From JABDJZ01 sp047619685 (lineage in GTDB: Bacteria > Bacteroidota > Rhodothermia > Rhodothermales > UBA10348), in NCBI GenBank assembly GCA_047619685.1, contig JBLHLC010000027.1, positions 1 to 60,199 of the forward strand: a stretch of 60,199 nt of DNA, given 5' to 3'. The position numbers and the translations under genes are program-made. Below, piece by piece: positions 50,584 to 60,199 of the stretch. The notes beneath the pieces were generated by a model, which saw only the letters and a program-made list of their open reading frames with translations, was not told the origin of the DNA and searched no databases. Within the stretch, counting starts at the first letter, position 1, and every line of letters starts with the position of its first letter.

Positions 50584-51938
50584 CTACCTCCCTCCTGCTA
50601 CTTCAAACGCCGCATCCAGCACATCGATGGCGAAGTCGGCGTCCTCTGCCGTGATACACATGGGCGGCTTGATGCGCAGCACGCTGCCGAACTGACCGCC
50701 CTTTCCGATGAGCACCCCGTGCTCGCGACACTCCTCAAGAACAAGCGCCGTGGCTTCCTTGGCCGGTGCCTTGGTTTCTCTGTCGGTAACCAGCTCAAGG
50801 CCCAGCATGAGGCCCTGTCCGCGGACGTCGCCGATCAATTCATGACGGTCCATCAGTGCGCGCAGGCCTTCCATGAGCCGAGCCCCAATCACGCGGGAGT
50901 TCTCCTGAAGGCCGTCCTCCTCAATCACGTCCATCACGGCGAGGCCGGCGGCCATGCTGACCGGGTTTCCGCCGTAGGTATTGAAGTGGAGACGGCTAGT
51001 GAACGCCTCCGCGATCTCCCGCCTCGTCGTCACGGCTGCCAGTGGGATGCCGTTACCGATTCCCTTCGCCATGGTCACAATGTCCGGGACCACGTCCGAG
51101 TGTTGGAAGCCCCAATAGTGGTCGCCGGTGCGTCCAAAGCCTGTTTGTACCTCGTCCGAAATACACAGGCCCTCGTGCTCGCGAATGATTCCGTAGGCCT
51201 CCTTCAGGTAAGACGAATCTCCGAAGGTGGCTCCTCCCACTCCCTGAATGGGTTCGGCGATGAACCCCGCGACCTTGCCCGGCGTCGTGAACCGGATCAA
51301 CTCCCGAAGCTCTTCCGCGGACTTTGCGGCTATTTCTGCGCGCGTACCCTCAAACGGATTCCTGTACGGATCCGGGCACATGGCGTGATGGATGCGGTGT
51401 CCGCTCGGGATGTTGTGCTTCCATGCTTGGTGCGAGGTCAGGCCCATCGACGCGGAAGACATGCCGTGGTACCCGTTCCGAAGGGCCACCATGTCCGTAT
51501 TCCCCGTAAACGACCTGGCCATGTTGACGGCCAATTCATTGGCCTCCGACCCTGAGTTGACGAAGTAGGTCACGTCCAGGCCCTCGGGCATCTTGGACGC
51601 CACTTTCTCCGCCAGCAGCGGGAGGTTCGGATGCAGGTAAATGGTGGTCGCATGCTGAATGTGACGGAGTTGCTCGGCGATGGCCTCCATCACCTTGGGG
51701 TGTCTGTGACCCACACTCACCGTGACGATCCCGGCCAGCATGTCCAGATAGCGAGCGCCCTTCTCGTCGAATAGCCATTGCATGAAGCCATCCACCACCA
51801 TGATGGGCTCTTTGTACAGCATGAACAGCGAGGGGTGCACGTACCGCTGCCTCAGGGCAGCGACTTCGTCTCGCGATGGACCGCTGTAGGCGGGCGGTGT
51901 GTAGTTGCATGGCGGCATGGCCACGCCAGTCGAGACGT

Positions 51939-51942
<4 letters not shown>
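50584..51942 (-). CDS. Class III aminotransferase (AGXT2/beta-alanine transaminase-like)
   Basis: 452 residues from ATG 51942, overlapping the transporter stop. PLP-dependent fold type I: LDMLAGIVTVSVGHRHPKV, VTYFVNSGSEANELAVNMAR, GYHGMSSASMGLTS, VAGFIAEPIQGVGG and CISDEVQTGFGRTGDHYWGF, with the Lys that forms the Schiff base in IVTMAKGIGNGIPLAAV (about 275). Closest in character to mammalian AGXT2, which also uses D-3-aminoisobutyrate and beta-alanine. In this operon it should convert beta-alanine or 3-aminoisobutyrate to the semialdehydes used by MmsA, with pyruvate or glyoxylate as acceptor. Exact amino acceptor not determinable. Confidence 0.9.
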
Positions 51943-53489
<1,547 letters not shown>

Positions 53490-53555
53490 ACGCTGGATCA
53501 ACGGGTTCTGGCGGCAACGCGCCCGTCTGGGCGCCCTCAGGGTCTGGGTACCGAC

Positions 53556-54425
53556 CTATTTTCTGGCCGTGGCCTCATAGGTGTCCGGACGCCTGTCCCG
53601 ATAGAATTGCCAGACGTTTCTGACCTCGCGAATCAGATCCAGGTCGAGATCCGCCACCACGATGGCATCGTCTGACCGCGGGCCTTCCGCAATGATTTGG
53701 CCTCGCGGATCGGCGAAATACGAGTTGCCGTAGAACTCACCGAAATTCCAGGGCGGCTCGGTACCGGGGCGGTTGATGGCCCCCACATAGAAGATGTTCG
53801 CGCAGGCGGCCGCGGGCTGCTCCAGTTTCCAGAGGTATTCCGACAGCCCGGCCACGGTAGCCGACGGGTTGAACACGATCTCCGCGCCGCCCAGCCCCAA
53901 TTCACGCCACCCCTCGGGAAAGTGCCGGTCATAGCAGATGTACACGCCAACCTTGCCGACCGCGGTGTCGAAAACGGGATAGCCCAGATTGCCGGGACGG
54001 AAGTAGAATTTCTCCCAGAAGCCCGGGTGGCAATGCGGGATATGGATCTTCCGGAATTTGCCCAGATACGTTCCGTCCGCGTCGATAACCGCCGCCGTGT
54101 TGTAGTAGACGCCCGTCAGGTCCTCCTCATACATCGGGACGACCAGGACCATCGAATGCTTCTTGGCCAGTTCTTGCATCAAACGGGTCGTGGGGCCGTC
54201 CGGGATGCGCTCCGTGGTGTCGTACCACTTGATGTCCTGCTCACAGCAGAAGTAGGGTCCATAGAAAATCTCCTGCATACACAGGACCTGGACCCCTTTT
54301 GCGGCAGCCTCCTCGATGAGCGTGACGTGTTTGTCAATCATCGACTGCTTGATCCTGGCGACGGACCAGGACGGGTCTCCTGTGAGTGTAGCCTGAATCA
54401 GGCCTGCGCGGACGGGACGAGCCAA
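53556..54425 (-). CDS. Carbon-nitrogen hydrolase, beta-ureidopropionase-like
   Basis: 289 residues from TTG 54425, preceded by GGAG about nine bases upstream; the frame is open to another TTG at 54509, but a -10-like TACAAT at 54467-54472 would start transcription between the two. The nitrilase triad is complete: CMQEIFYGPYF (Glu near 49), KFRKIHIPH (Lys near 123) and YICYDRHFPEG (Cys near 155). The EIFYGPYFC and PGFWEKFYF segments are typical of N-carbamoyl-beta-alanine amidohydrolases. Reaction: N-carbamoyl-beta-alanine or -aminoisobutyrate to the beta-amino acid, CO2 and NH3. First gene of the pyrimidine operon. Confidence 0.9.
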   Translation of the reverse strand: MARPVRAGLIQATLTGDPSWSVARIKQSMIDKHVTLIEEAAAKGVQVLCMQEIFYGPYFCCEQDIKWYDTTERIPDGPTTRLMQELAKKHSMVLVVPMYEEDLTGVYYNTAAVIDADGTYLGKFRKIHIPHCHPGFWEKFYFRPGNLGYPVFDTAVGKVGVYICYDRHFPEGWRELGLGGAEIVFNPSATVAGLSEYLWKLEQPAAACANIFYVGAINRPGTEPPWNFGEFYGNSYFADPRGQIIAEGPRSDDAIVVADLDLDLIREVRNVWQFYRDRRPDTYEATARK

Positions 54426-54466
54426 AGCGGTATCTCCGGATAGGGCGACGGACGGCTGAACCCCAT

Positions 54467-54472
54467 ATTGTA
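54467..54472 (-). promoter_or_regulatory. -10-like element of the pyrimidine operon
   Basis: TACAAT on the minus strand, 42 bases before the TTG start at 54425. No convincing -35 is found at 17 bp, so the call is weak. Its position favours the 54425 start over 54509. The rest of the divergent region to 54656 shows no repeated or symmetrical site. Confidence 0.3.
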
Positions 54473-54656
54473 CCTGTGCCCTAGGTAAAAAACGGGGTGA
54501 AACTGCCAATTTAGCCGAGCCCGGCGGAAACGCAAGGGAGTAGAGTCAGGAAGCCGGTAGATCGATGAGAAAGCCGGCTGATCCATGCTTGGGAGCGCAA
54601 ACCCGTTGCCGAACACACAGGGGTTCCGTTCCTTGAGGCAACAGCTCCCCAATGCC

Positions 54657-56171
54657 ATGGCCGACCGACGAACCTTCCTGCGTCACGCTTTATCGGCGGG
54701 TGCCGGCCTCTGGCTGGCGCCGGACCTGGTCCTCGCGGACCCGTATCGCCCGGCTTTCCATTTGTCGGCCTCCGGACTGCCGGGACTCGGCGCTCCCGTG
54801 CGTATTCGCGGGCGCCTGACGGCCGGCGGACGGCCGGTACCTGGTGTCGCCCTCTCGGACGGCTACGACGTGACCCGCACCGGGGCGGATGGCACCTACG
54901 AGCTTTTGTCTTCGGACAGGCAGCGGTTTGTGTTCATGACGGTTCCGGCCGGGTACGAAATCCCGGTGTCGTCTACAGGCACGGCCGCGTTTTATCAGCC
55001 CATTTTAGCCAACTGGGCAGGCGAGATGGCTGCTGACTTCGCACTCACGCCGGGGCGCGGACCGGCCGGCGGAGCCTCGCACGCGTTTCTCGCTGTTGGC
55101 GACACCCAGACGCAAACGCGATTCGAAATGGCGCGGCTTCATGCCGAGTCTGTGCCGGATATGCGCCGAACGGTTGAGCACCTCGGCGGGCGGGCGGCCT
55201 TCGGCCTGGCCGTGGGCGATATCATGTTTGACGACCTCTCGCTCTACCCCGACTACGAGGAAGCCGTCCGCAAGGTGGGGCTTCCCTTCTTTCAGGCCGT
55301 GGGCAACCATGACCTGGACCAGGATGCCGGCACCGACCCGGACTCCGTCAGGACTTTCGAGCGCAGATTCGGGCCGTCGTATTATTCCTTCGATCGCGGC
55401 GAAGTGCATTACGTCGTGCTGGATGACGTCATGTGGCACGCCAGCGGATACATAGGACATATTGGCGCCGAGCAGGTGGCCTGGCTATCGCGAGATCTGG
55501 GACTGGTGGAAGCCGGAAGGACCGTGGTGGTTTTCCTCCACATTCCGGGCATGTCGAAGCAGGAATTCAGGAACGGGCGTTCGGGGGCCTCAATCACGAC
55601 TTCCGTGACCAACCGGGAACTGCTCTATCGGATGCTGGAGCCCTTCAACGCCCACCTGATCTCCGGCCACACCCACGAAAACGAGCACGTATTCGAGGGC
55701 GGTGTACACGAACATGTCCTGGGCACCACCTGCGGCGCGTGGTGGACAGACCAGATCTGCCATGACGGCACGCCGAACGGGTACGCGGTCTACGAGGTGT
55801 CCGGCTCCCAGGTGAGTTGGCGTTACAAGAGCACCGACCTGCCACGTTCCGCGCAAATGAGGCTCTACGCGGCCGGTTCAGATCCGGCGTTTCCTACCGA
55901 AATCATGGCCAACGTCTGGGATTGGGATCCGGCGTGGGAGGTGGTCTGGCTGGAGGACGGCGTTCAGCGGGGCGTTCTTGAGCCGCGAATTGGCCTGGAC
56001 CCGCTGGCTGTGGCGCGATTTGACGGCCCGAACGTGCCTAGCCATCGCACGTGGGTGCAGCCTGCGCCGACCGAGCATCTGCTGCGCGCGGACACCACCG
56101 GCGCCTCGGGCTCGGTGGTGGTCCAGGCCACCGACCGGTTCGGGCGGGTCTACACGTCGCAGTTGTCTTAG
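54657..56171 (+). CDS. Tat-exported metallophosphoesterase (calcineurin-like)
   Basis: 504 residues from ATG 54657, which begins a twin-arginine signal (ADRRTFLRHALSAGAGLWLAPDLVLA); the upstream extension to 54585 is not needed. Three parts: an N-terminal beta domain (about 40-130, GVALSDGYDVTRTGADGTYEL), the metallophosphatase core (about 140-390) with AVGDTQTQ, LAVGDIMFD, AVGNHDLD, VVFLHIPG and ISGHTHENEH, and a C-terminal beta domain (about 400-500). The D-x-H variant GDTQ at the first motif lacks the usual His, while the other metal-binding motifs are present. Expected periplasmic phosphoesterase; substrate unknown. It is divergent from the pyrimidine operon. Confidence 0.88.
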   Translation: MADRRTFLRHALSAGAGLWLAPDLVLADPYRPAFHLSASGLPGLGAPVRIRGRLTAGGRPVPGVALSDGYDVTRTGADGTYELLSSDRQRFVFMTVPAGYEIPVSSTGTAAFYQPILANWAGEMAADFALTPGRGPAGGASHAFLAVGDTQTQTRFEMARLHAESVPDMRRTVEHLGGRAAFGLAVGDIMFDDLSLYPDYEEAVRKVGLPFFQAVGNHDLDQDAGTDPDSVRTFERRFGPSYYSFDRGEVHYVVLDDVMWHASGYIGHIGAEQVAWLSRDLGLVEAGRTVVVFLHIPGMSKQEFRNGRSGASITTSVTNRELLYRMLEPFNAHLISGHTHENEHVFEGGVHEHVLGTTCGAWWTDQICHDGTPNGYAVYEVSGSQVSWRYKSTDLPRSAQMRLYAAGSDPAFPTEIMANVWDWDPAWEVVWLEDGVQRGVLEPRIGLDPLAVARFDGPNVPSHRTWVQPAPTEHLLRADTTGASGSVVVQATDRFGRVYTSQLS

Positions 56172-56210
56172 AGTAGTGCGCCGTTCTGTTTGGCACTTAA
56201 GCGTTGGCCT

Positions 56211-56350
56211 AAGTAGAATACGTTGTCCCAATTCTACTTCCGTGACCCTCAAAAGGGGGGCGAAAGTGGAATTGCCGCCCGTGTTCCACTTCCGTGCGGT
56301 CAATTAGGGGGATTTGGTGGACTTGGGATCCCTTATTCCACTCCGGCGCA
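56211..56350. repeat. Three tandem ~53-bp hairpin repeats
   Basis: Units start at 56211, 56264 and 56317, exactly 53 bases apart. Each has a left arm (AAGTAGAAT, AAGTGGAAT, GGTGGACTT) and a complementary right arm about 20 bases on (ATTCTACTTCCGTG, GTTCCACTTCCGTG, ATTCCACTCCGGCG). Arms vary together in units 1 and 2 (A-T pair in one, G-C pair in the other), which suggests that pairing matters. Most of the remaining sequence in 56172-56450 shows no gene. Function unknown. Confidence 0.7.
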
Positions 56351-56450
56351 TCGAGCGTCCGCTTATGTCCACCTTCAGGCTGGGGCGATGTCCTCACGTC
56401 TGCTTGAGAGAACAAGCCCAAACAAGCTCCCTCAACTACGGCGCACTACG

Positions 56451-59400
56451 CTAGAAGGGCAGTTCCGGGTCGCCGAGGGCGCCGGGGTCGCCGAGGGCGC
56501 CGAGGGCGCCGGGGTCGCCGGGCGCGGAGTCTCCGGGCGCGGGGCCTCCCGGTGCGGGGTCGTCGGCCAACCCACCTGCCGGCGATTCAGCCTCAGCCAG
56601 CAAGGCCAGGGCACTCAGGTCCTCGGCCGTAACCGGAATATGCGCGTTGTTGTGTGTGGACCAGATGGCGGTGTGCACCTGCTCCGCGCCGGCAAGTAAG
56701 GTGAGCGCGCTGGCGTACTCCATTACCTGGTGGCCGTGTTTTACCACGAGATCGGTGCCGGAGATGGCGTCGGTCTTATAGTCCACCACGTGCCAGACTC
56801 CGTTCAGCAGATAGGCCAGGTCGATCTTGCCCGAATGGATGGTCTCCACCCCGTCGACCGAATCCGCGTAGGTGTACGGCAACTCGGCGTACACGGACTC
56901 GGCCCGCCCCAGCGATGCCCACACCGGTGAATCCATGAAGGCCATCGCCGCTCTGGCGGCGTCGCCACCGCGTTGGGCCCGGTTGGCGGTCTGAATGGTA
57001 TCCGCGGCGTGGCGCGCGGCCACTTTCTCCACCCAGCTTCGCTCCAGGGGCTTCTCCCTGTTCTGGACAAGTGACTCGAACAAGAGATGCACCAGATTGC
57101 CGAAGCTCTTGCCGCGTCCCTCCCCTGTCGGCGCGAACCCGGTGCCTTCCCCTCCCCACTCGCTGGCCGTCGATTCCCGGTAGCTGGGTTCGTGAAGGCG
57201 CGTGCGCTGCTCCTCCAATGCGAGAATCTCAGCCTCCAGGCGCTCTACCTCGCCGAGTGGGATGGGCCTGACCGCGGCCGGTGCATCGCCCCCCAGAAAC
57301 GCCGGAGCCTCCCAGATAGCCTTGGCGAAGGGATCCCAAGGGCCCTCCACCTTGGACTGGTACGAAATCAGCAGGAGCTGCTCCGCACGGGTTCCGGCTA
57401 CGTAGGCCAGCCGCAGTTCCTCCGCCTGTTGCAGTTCGATGTCTCTGACCGCCCGCGTTTTCCAGTTGGGCGTCCAGGCCAGGATGTCACCGCGCCCATT
57501 CTTGACCTGGGCCGCCAGTGTGGCCTCGCGCCCCGATCGATCCACGTAGATATCGTTGTCAGGCGTCCTGGCCCAATGTGGGTCGGCGAGGATCACGACT
57601 TTTGCCTCCAGTCCCTTGGCCTGATGGACCGTCATCAGCCGTACGGCCTTGCCCTCCAGGGCATCCAGCGTCAGTTGTTCGGCCTCGATGTCGTCGTCCG
57701 AGAGCCGGTGAAGTTCGTCGATCACCTCCGGCCAGGTCATACCGCTCGCGTCCCATGCCCTGACCAGGGCCAGTATTCGGATGAGCGAACCGGCCAGACC
57801 CGCGCCCCCCTCCCGAACGGCCAGTCCCGGGAGCACGCCGTAGTCTCGCATCCACCCTTCAATGGCGTTGGCCGGTGCCGCGACTCCGAGCCTTGCCTGG
57901 AGGTCGTTGATCATCAGCAGCCCGGAGGCCAGCGCATCCCCAGGGATAACGGTACCGCCTTCCCTGAGGGGCATGCTCAGGGATCCGCCCGCCTCCTTGA
58001 AGTCCATGAGGTCGGTATCGCTGATGCCGCAGAGAGGCCCCCGCAGGAAAGCCAGAAGCGCGACGGAATCCTGCTTGAGAACGGCATCCAGGGGGTCCAG
58101 AATCAGGCGCAGGCTCTCCACCTTGCCGAGCGTCTTGCCGCCCGAGATGGAATAGGGAATCTCGAGCGCATTCAGGGACTCCACGAAGGTGGACATGTAG
58201 GTGGCGGTCCGAAAAAGAACCATCACGTCCCCATATTCAACCGGCTGGTCGAAGGCGGACTCTCGCCCATCATCCAGCTTCAGACATCCGTTCCTGACAA
58301 TCTGCGAGATCGCGGCGGCTACCAGAGGGGCTTCCTTCCCCACCAGATCCCCGCGCTTCTTGTACGTCTGCTCCGGTATGGCGATGCGGACGACCGGATG
58401 CACCGGCGCGCCCTTGGGCGAAGACCTGAAGGCCACCAGATCTTCCCATTTGGCCTGTCCGGGCGGCATGAGCGGATCGGAAAACGCCGGCATCAAAGCC
58501 TTGTTCACAAAGCCGCACAGCCGGGGATCGGACCGAAAGTTGGTGGTCAGGGCAATCGACTCTCCCCCGTTGGCCAGGAGAACCTCCTCAAAACGGTGGA
58601 ACACGTCCACGTCCGCCCGCCGGAAGCGGTAGATGGACTGCTTGTCGTCGCCGACGATAAACAGCGACCCGGGTGCCGGTTCGCACTTCCACGGATTCGT
58701 CTCGTCCCGGTTGGTGGAACTCAGAAAGAGCAGGATCTCAGCCTGGACCGGGTCCGTGTCCTGAAACTCGTCTACCAGAATGTGCGAGAACTTGCGCGCA
58801 AAGTGCTCCCGGTTCTCCTTGGAGCGCACCAACATTCTTCGGGCGCCCCAGAGCAGGTCATCAAACGTCTGCTCGCCACGGCGCCGCCGGGTGTTTGAGT
58901 ACTCTGTGACCGCCTCCTGGACAAACTGGCCTGCGTCAAAGAAGACGTAGTCCCGCCACTCCGCGAGCGCCGGCTCCACCTGCTCCTGAACAAACCCCCC
59001 AATGGTCTCCTTTACCTGCTTCGCGAGCACGTATAGGTCCGACTGCCGAGCGCCCCATCTGCTCATGGTCACAGAGGCAGAACCCAGCCGCGCGGCCTGA
59101 GACAGCAGTTTTGCCTTGGCGGGAGGCGTATCGAGCGTCTGGCGTTGAAGGAAGCGGTCAATGGCCCGCACCTTCTGGAGCATATCGTCCTCATTGTCGA
59201 CGCCGGCTGTCTGCTCAATGATCTCGGTCACAAACGTCACGACCGCGTCCACAGATCGCTGCAGGTCCGGTAGCGGGGGTCGCAGGGTGAGGCCGTCCAG
59301 ACCCACGTCCTCGTTGTTGGCGCAGTTGGAGAAGAACTCGAACAGGTCCTCGGGATCGAGGTCCACCGCCTCAAAGCGTTCTATCCAGCGAGCGGCCGAT

Positions 59401-59954
59401 CGCGCCACGAACCCACCCCAGAAACGACGACGGTGGGCGATGACGAGGCCCGGATCCACATGGGCAAAGTCCGGCGAGAGACCCGCCTCAAACGGACGTT
59501 CCCGCAGAAGCCGCCCACAGAATGCGTGGACCGTGCCAACGAAAATATGCTCCATCTGGCGCTCAGCCGCCCGCAGGTGCTCGAGCTCTTGCGCCCACGC
59601 CTCGGCTTCTGCGTCCGTGCAGACCGCGGACAGGTGTTGCACTTTTTCGATCCGGGCTGCGAGCGCCTCGGCAAACCGGACACGTAGCTCCCCCGCCGCC
59701 TTGATGGTGAACGTAATCGAGGCGATCTGCCGGGCGGGTACCCCGCTTCGAACCAACGCCACCATCCGATCCACCAGCGAGCGGGTCTTCCCGCTCCCTG
59801 CGCCGGCTCGCACCACCAGGTTTTTGTCCAACACGATGACTGGATCCGCCGAAATCGGCTGATCAAGTCCCTCTCTGCCCCGAATAATCTCTCGTGCGGG
59901 CTCGTCAGGAGGTAAAGAAGCGGTCTTGTCCACACTCAATTCCAGTTCGTTCAT
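56451..59954 (-). CDS. AddA/RecB-like UvrD helicase with PD-(D/E)XK nuclease
   Basis: 1167 residues from ATG 59954, overlapping the upstream AddB-like gene by four bases. Superfamily 1 helicase: Walker A VRAGAGSGKTRSLVDR (about 51), SITFTIKAAGELRVR (motif Ia), HILVDEFQDTDPVQAEIL (motif II, about 393), IVGDDKQSIYRFRRADV (motif III), LTTNFRS, VRLMTVHQAKGLEAKVVIL (motif V) and LRLAYVAGTRA (motif VI). The C-terminal nuclease has GKIDLAYLL and VVDYKTD (about 1056). Together with the AddB-like protein it should resect double-strand breaks for RecA loading. The last ~40 residues are low-complexity Gly/Pro/Asp repeats, which look unconserved. Confidence 0.92.
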   Translation of the reverse strand: MNELELSVDKTASLPPDEPAREIIRGREGLDQPISADPVIVLDKNLVVRAGAGSGKTRSLVDRMVALVRSGVPARQIASITFTIKAAGELRVRFAEALAARIEKVQHLSAVCTDAEAEAWAQELEHLRAAERQMEHIFVGTVHAFCGRLLRERPFEAGLSPDFAHVDPGLVIAHRRRFWGGFVARSAARWIERFEAVDLDPEDLFEFFSNCANNEDVGLDGLTLRPPLPDLQRSVDAVVTFVTEIIEQTAGVDNEDDMLQKVRAIDRFLQRQTLDTPPAKAKLLSQAARLGSASVTMSRWGARQSDLYVLAKQVKETIGGFVQEQVEPALAEWRDYVFFDAGQFVQEAVTEYSNTRRRRGEQTFDDLLWGARRMLVRSKENREHFARKFSHILVDEFQDTDPVQAEILLFLSSTNRDETNPWKCEPAPGSLFIVGDDKQSIYRFRRADVDVFHRFEEVLLANGGESIALTTNFRSDPRLCGFVNKALMPAFSDPLMPPGQAKWEDLVAFRSSPKGAPVHPVVRIAIPEQTYKKRGDLVGKEAPLVAAAISQIVRNGCLKLDDGRESAFDQPVEYGDVMVLFRTATYMSTFVESLNALEIPYSISGGKTLGKVESLRLILDPLDAVLKQDSVALLAFLRGPLCGISDTDLMDFKEAGGSLSMPLREGGTVIPGDALASGLLMINDLQARLGVAAPANAIEGWMRDYGVLPGLAVREGGAGLAGSLIRILALVRAWDASGMTWPEVIDELHRLSDDDIEAEQLTLDALEGKAVRLMTVHQAKGLEAKVVILADPHWARTPDNDIYVDRSGREATLAAQVKNGRGDILAWTPNWKTRAVRDIELQQAEELRLAYVAGTRAEQLLLISYQSKVEGPWDPFAKAIWEAPAFLGGDAPAAVRPIPLGEVERLEAEILALEEQRTRLHEPSYRESTASEWGGEGTGFAPTGEGRGKSFGNLVHLLFESLVQNREKPLERSWVEKVAARHAADTIQTANRAQRGGDAARAAMAFMDSPVWASLGRAESVYAELPYTYADSVDGVETIHSGKIDLAYLLNGVWHVVDYKTDAISGTDLVVKHGHQVMEYASALTLLAGAEQVHTAIWSTHNNAHIPVTAEDLSALALLAEAESPAGGLADDPAPGGPAPGDSAPGDPGALGALGDPGALGDPELPF
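56466..56560 (-). repeat. GC-rich low-complexity repeats in the AddA-like C-terminus
   Basis: Repeated GCCGAGGGCGCC and GCCGGGGTC blocks code for Gly-Asp-Pro-Gly-Ala-Leu type repeats (GDPGALGALGDPGALGD). Slippage-prone; length likely varies between strains. Confidence 0.75.
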
Positions 59955-60199
59955 TTCCGCTTCCGACTCAAATACTTCTCGGCATACGTCCAGCCCTTGG
60001 CCGCTTCAGCAGGTTGCGAGGCGGGCTGGCCATCGCCGCCGGCGTTTGGCTCTGAAAGACCGTCCAGCTTGACCTGAATCTCTCCTCTTCGGCTTCGGAG
60101 GTCTCCACAAACCCGCCTGAAATCACACCACTTGCAATGATTGTTCGGATCCACCGAGGCGCCAAATGACCCTTGCTTGGCGAGGTTCAAATACCCTCC
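59951..60199 (-). CDS. AddB-like nuclease/PD-(D/E)XK protein, C-terminal fragment (5' end outside window)
   Basis: The frame is open to the edge at 60199, so the TTG at 60190 is probably internal. The visible ~80 residues contain CKWCDFRRVCGD, the C-terminal cysteine cluster that binds a 4Fe-4S centre with a fourth Cys further upstream in AddB/Cas4-type nucleases. The following Gly/Pro/Ala-rich segment is variable and ends in YAEKYLSRKRK. Its stop overlaps the start of the AddA-like gene (ATGA), the standard addB-addA arrangement. Family assignment rests on the Cys motif and the neighbour. Confidence 0.7.
   Translation of the reverse strand, partial: GGYLNLAKQGSFGASVDPNNHCKWCDFRRVCGDLRSRRGEIQVKLDGLSEPNAGGDGQPASQPAEAAKGWTYAEKYLSRKRK

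Noticed and set aside
56211..56350. CRISPR array
   Set aside because: Units contain covarying stems and no constant repeat separated by unique spacers; no cas genes are nearby.
57087..58898. 603-residue plus-strand ORF
   Set aside because: Antisense shadow of the AddA-like helicase, produced by high GC; no domain seen.

Overview
The window looks like a chromosome segment from a Gram-negative, GC-rich (about 60% by eye) member of the Rhodothermota/Bacteroidota side of the FCB group. The main evidence is type IX secretion: several proteins end in T9SS-type or FlgD-like sorting domains (for example the NYPNPFNP block near 17.9 kb), and a PorV-like outer-membrane protein sits beside a TonB-dependent receptor. 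Shine-Dalgarno sequences are mostly weak. No tRNA, rRNA, CRISPR array, phage or intact insertion sequence was seen.

Layout. (1) 1-8699, plus strand: the end of a TonB-dependent receptor, a large secreted FN3/sorting-domain protein, a PorV-like protein, a secreted PGRP-type amidase, a LEA-type lipoprotein and a beta-CASP metallo-beta-lactamase RNase, tightly packed. (2) 8651-17170, minus strand: a GAF/PAS/GGDEF/EAL protein, a DUF937 gene split by an in-frame TAA, a HerA-like ATPase, a 160-bp MITE-like palindrome, a DUF4332 helix-hairpin-helix protein, a BON-LysM protein and an orphan T9SS tail. (3) 17732-23420, minus: a giant beta-helix/DUF11/BNR surface protein with two lesions at its 5' end, then a PPK2 polyphosphate kinase. 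(4) 23747-29794, plus: a hybrid propeller histidine kinase, a DEDDh exonuclease, a short secreted peptide, a truncated GNAT and a Gly/Gln-rich secreted protein. (5) 29809-34798, minus: a T9SS-tagged pentaheme cytochrome, RmuC and a lipoprotein subtilase. (6) 34799-40956, plus: a propeller sensor kinase overlapping a sigma54-type response regulator, followed by repeat half-sites, a good -24/-12 sigma54 promoter and a gene resembling a degenerate P-loop protein. (7) 41099-44517, minus: an M1 aminopeptidase and a membrane protein; a small GIY-YIG-like gene faces them. (8) 45067-54425, minus: a complete reductive pyrimidine-degradation operon (beta-ureidopropionase, NCS1 transporter, class III aminotransferase, dihydropyrimidinase, mmsA, preT, preA). 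(9) 54657-56171, plus: a Tat-exported metallophosphoesterase. (10) 56451-60199, minus: an AddA-like helicase-nuclease and the end of its AddB-like partner.

How the genes work together. The pyrimidine operon encodes uptake, ring reduction (PreA/PreT), ring opening (dihydropyrimidinase), release of beta-amino acid, CO2 and ammonia (ureidopropionase), transamination and oxidation to acyl-CoA. The 35014-40827 block reads as a signalling cassette: kinase, enhancer-binding regulator, candidate enhancer sites, sigma54 promoter and target. Similar half-sites at 33407-33458 may extend its regulon.

Several genes carry nonsense, frameshift or deletion lesions (DUF937, the surface protein, GNAT, a T9SS tail). 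They may be real pseudogenes or assembly errors; the sequence alone cannot decide.
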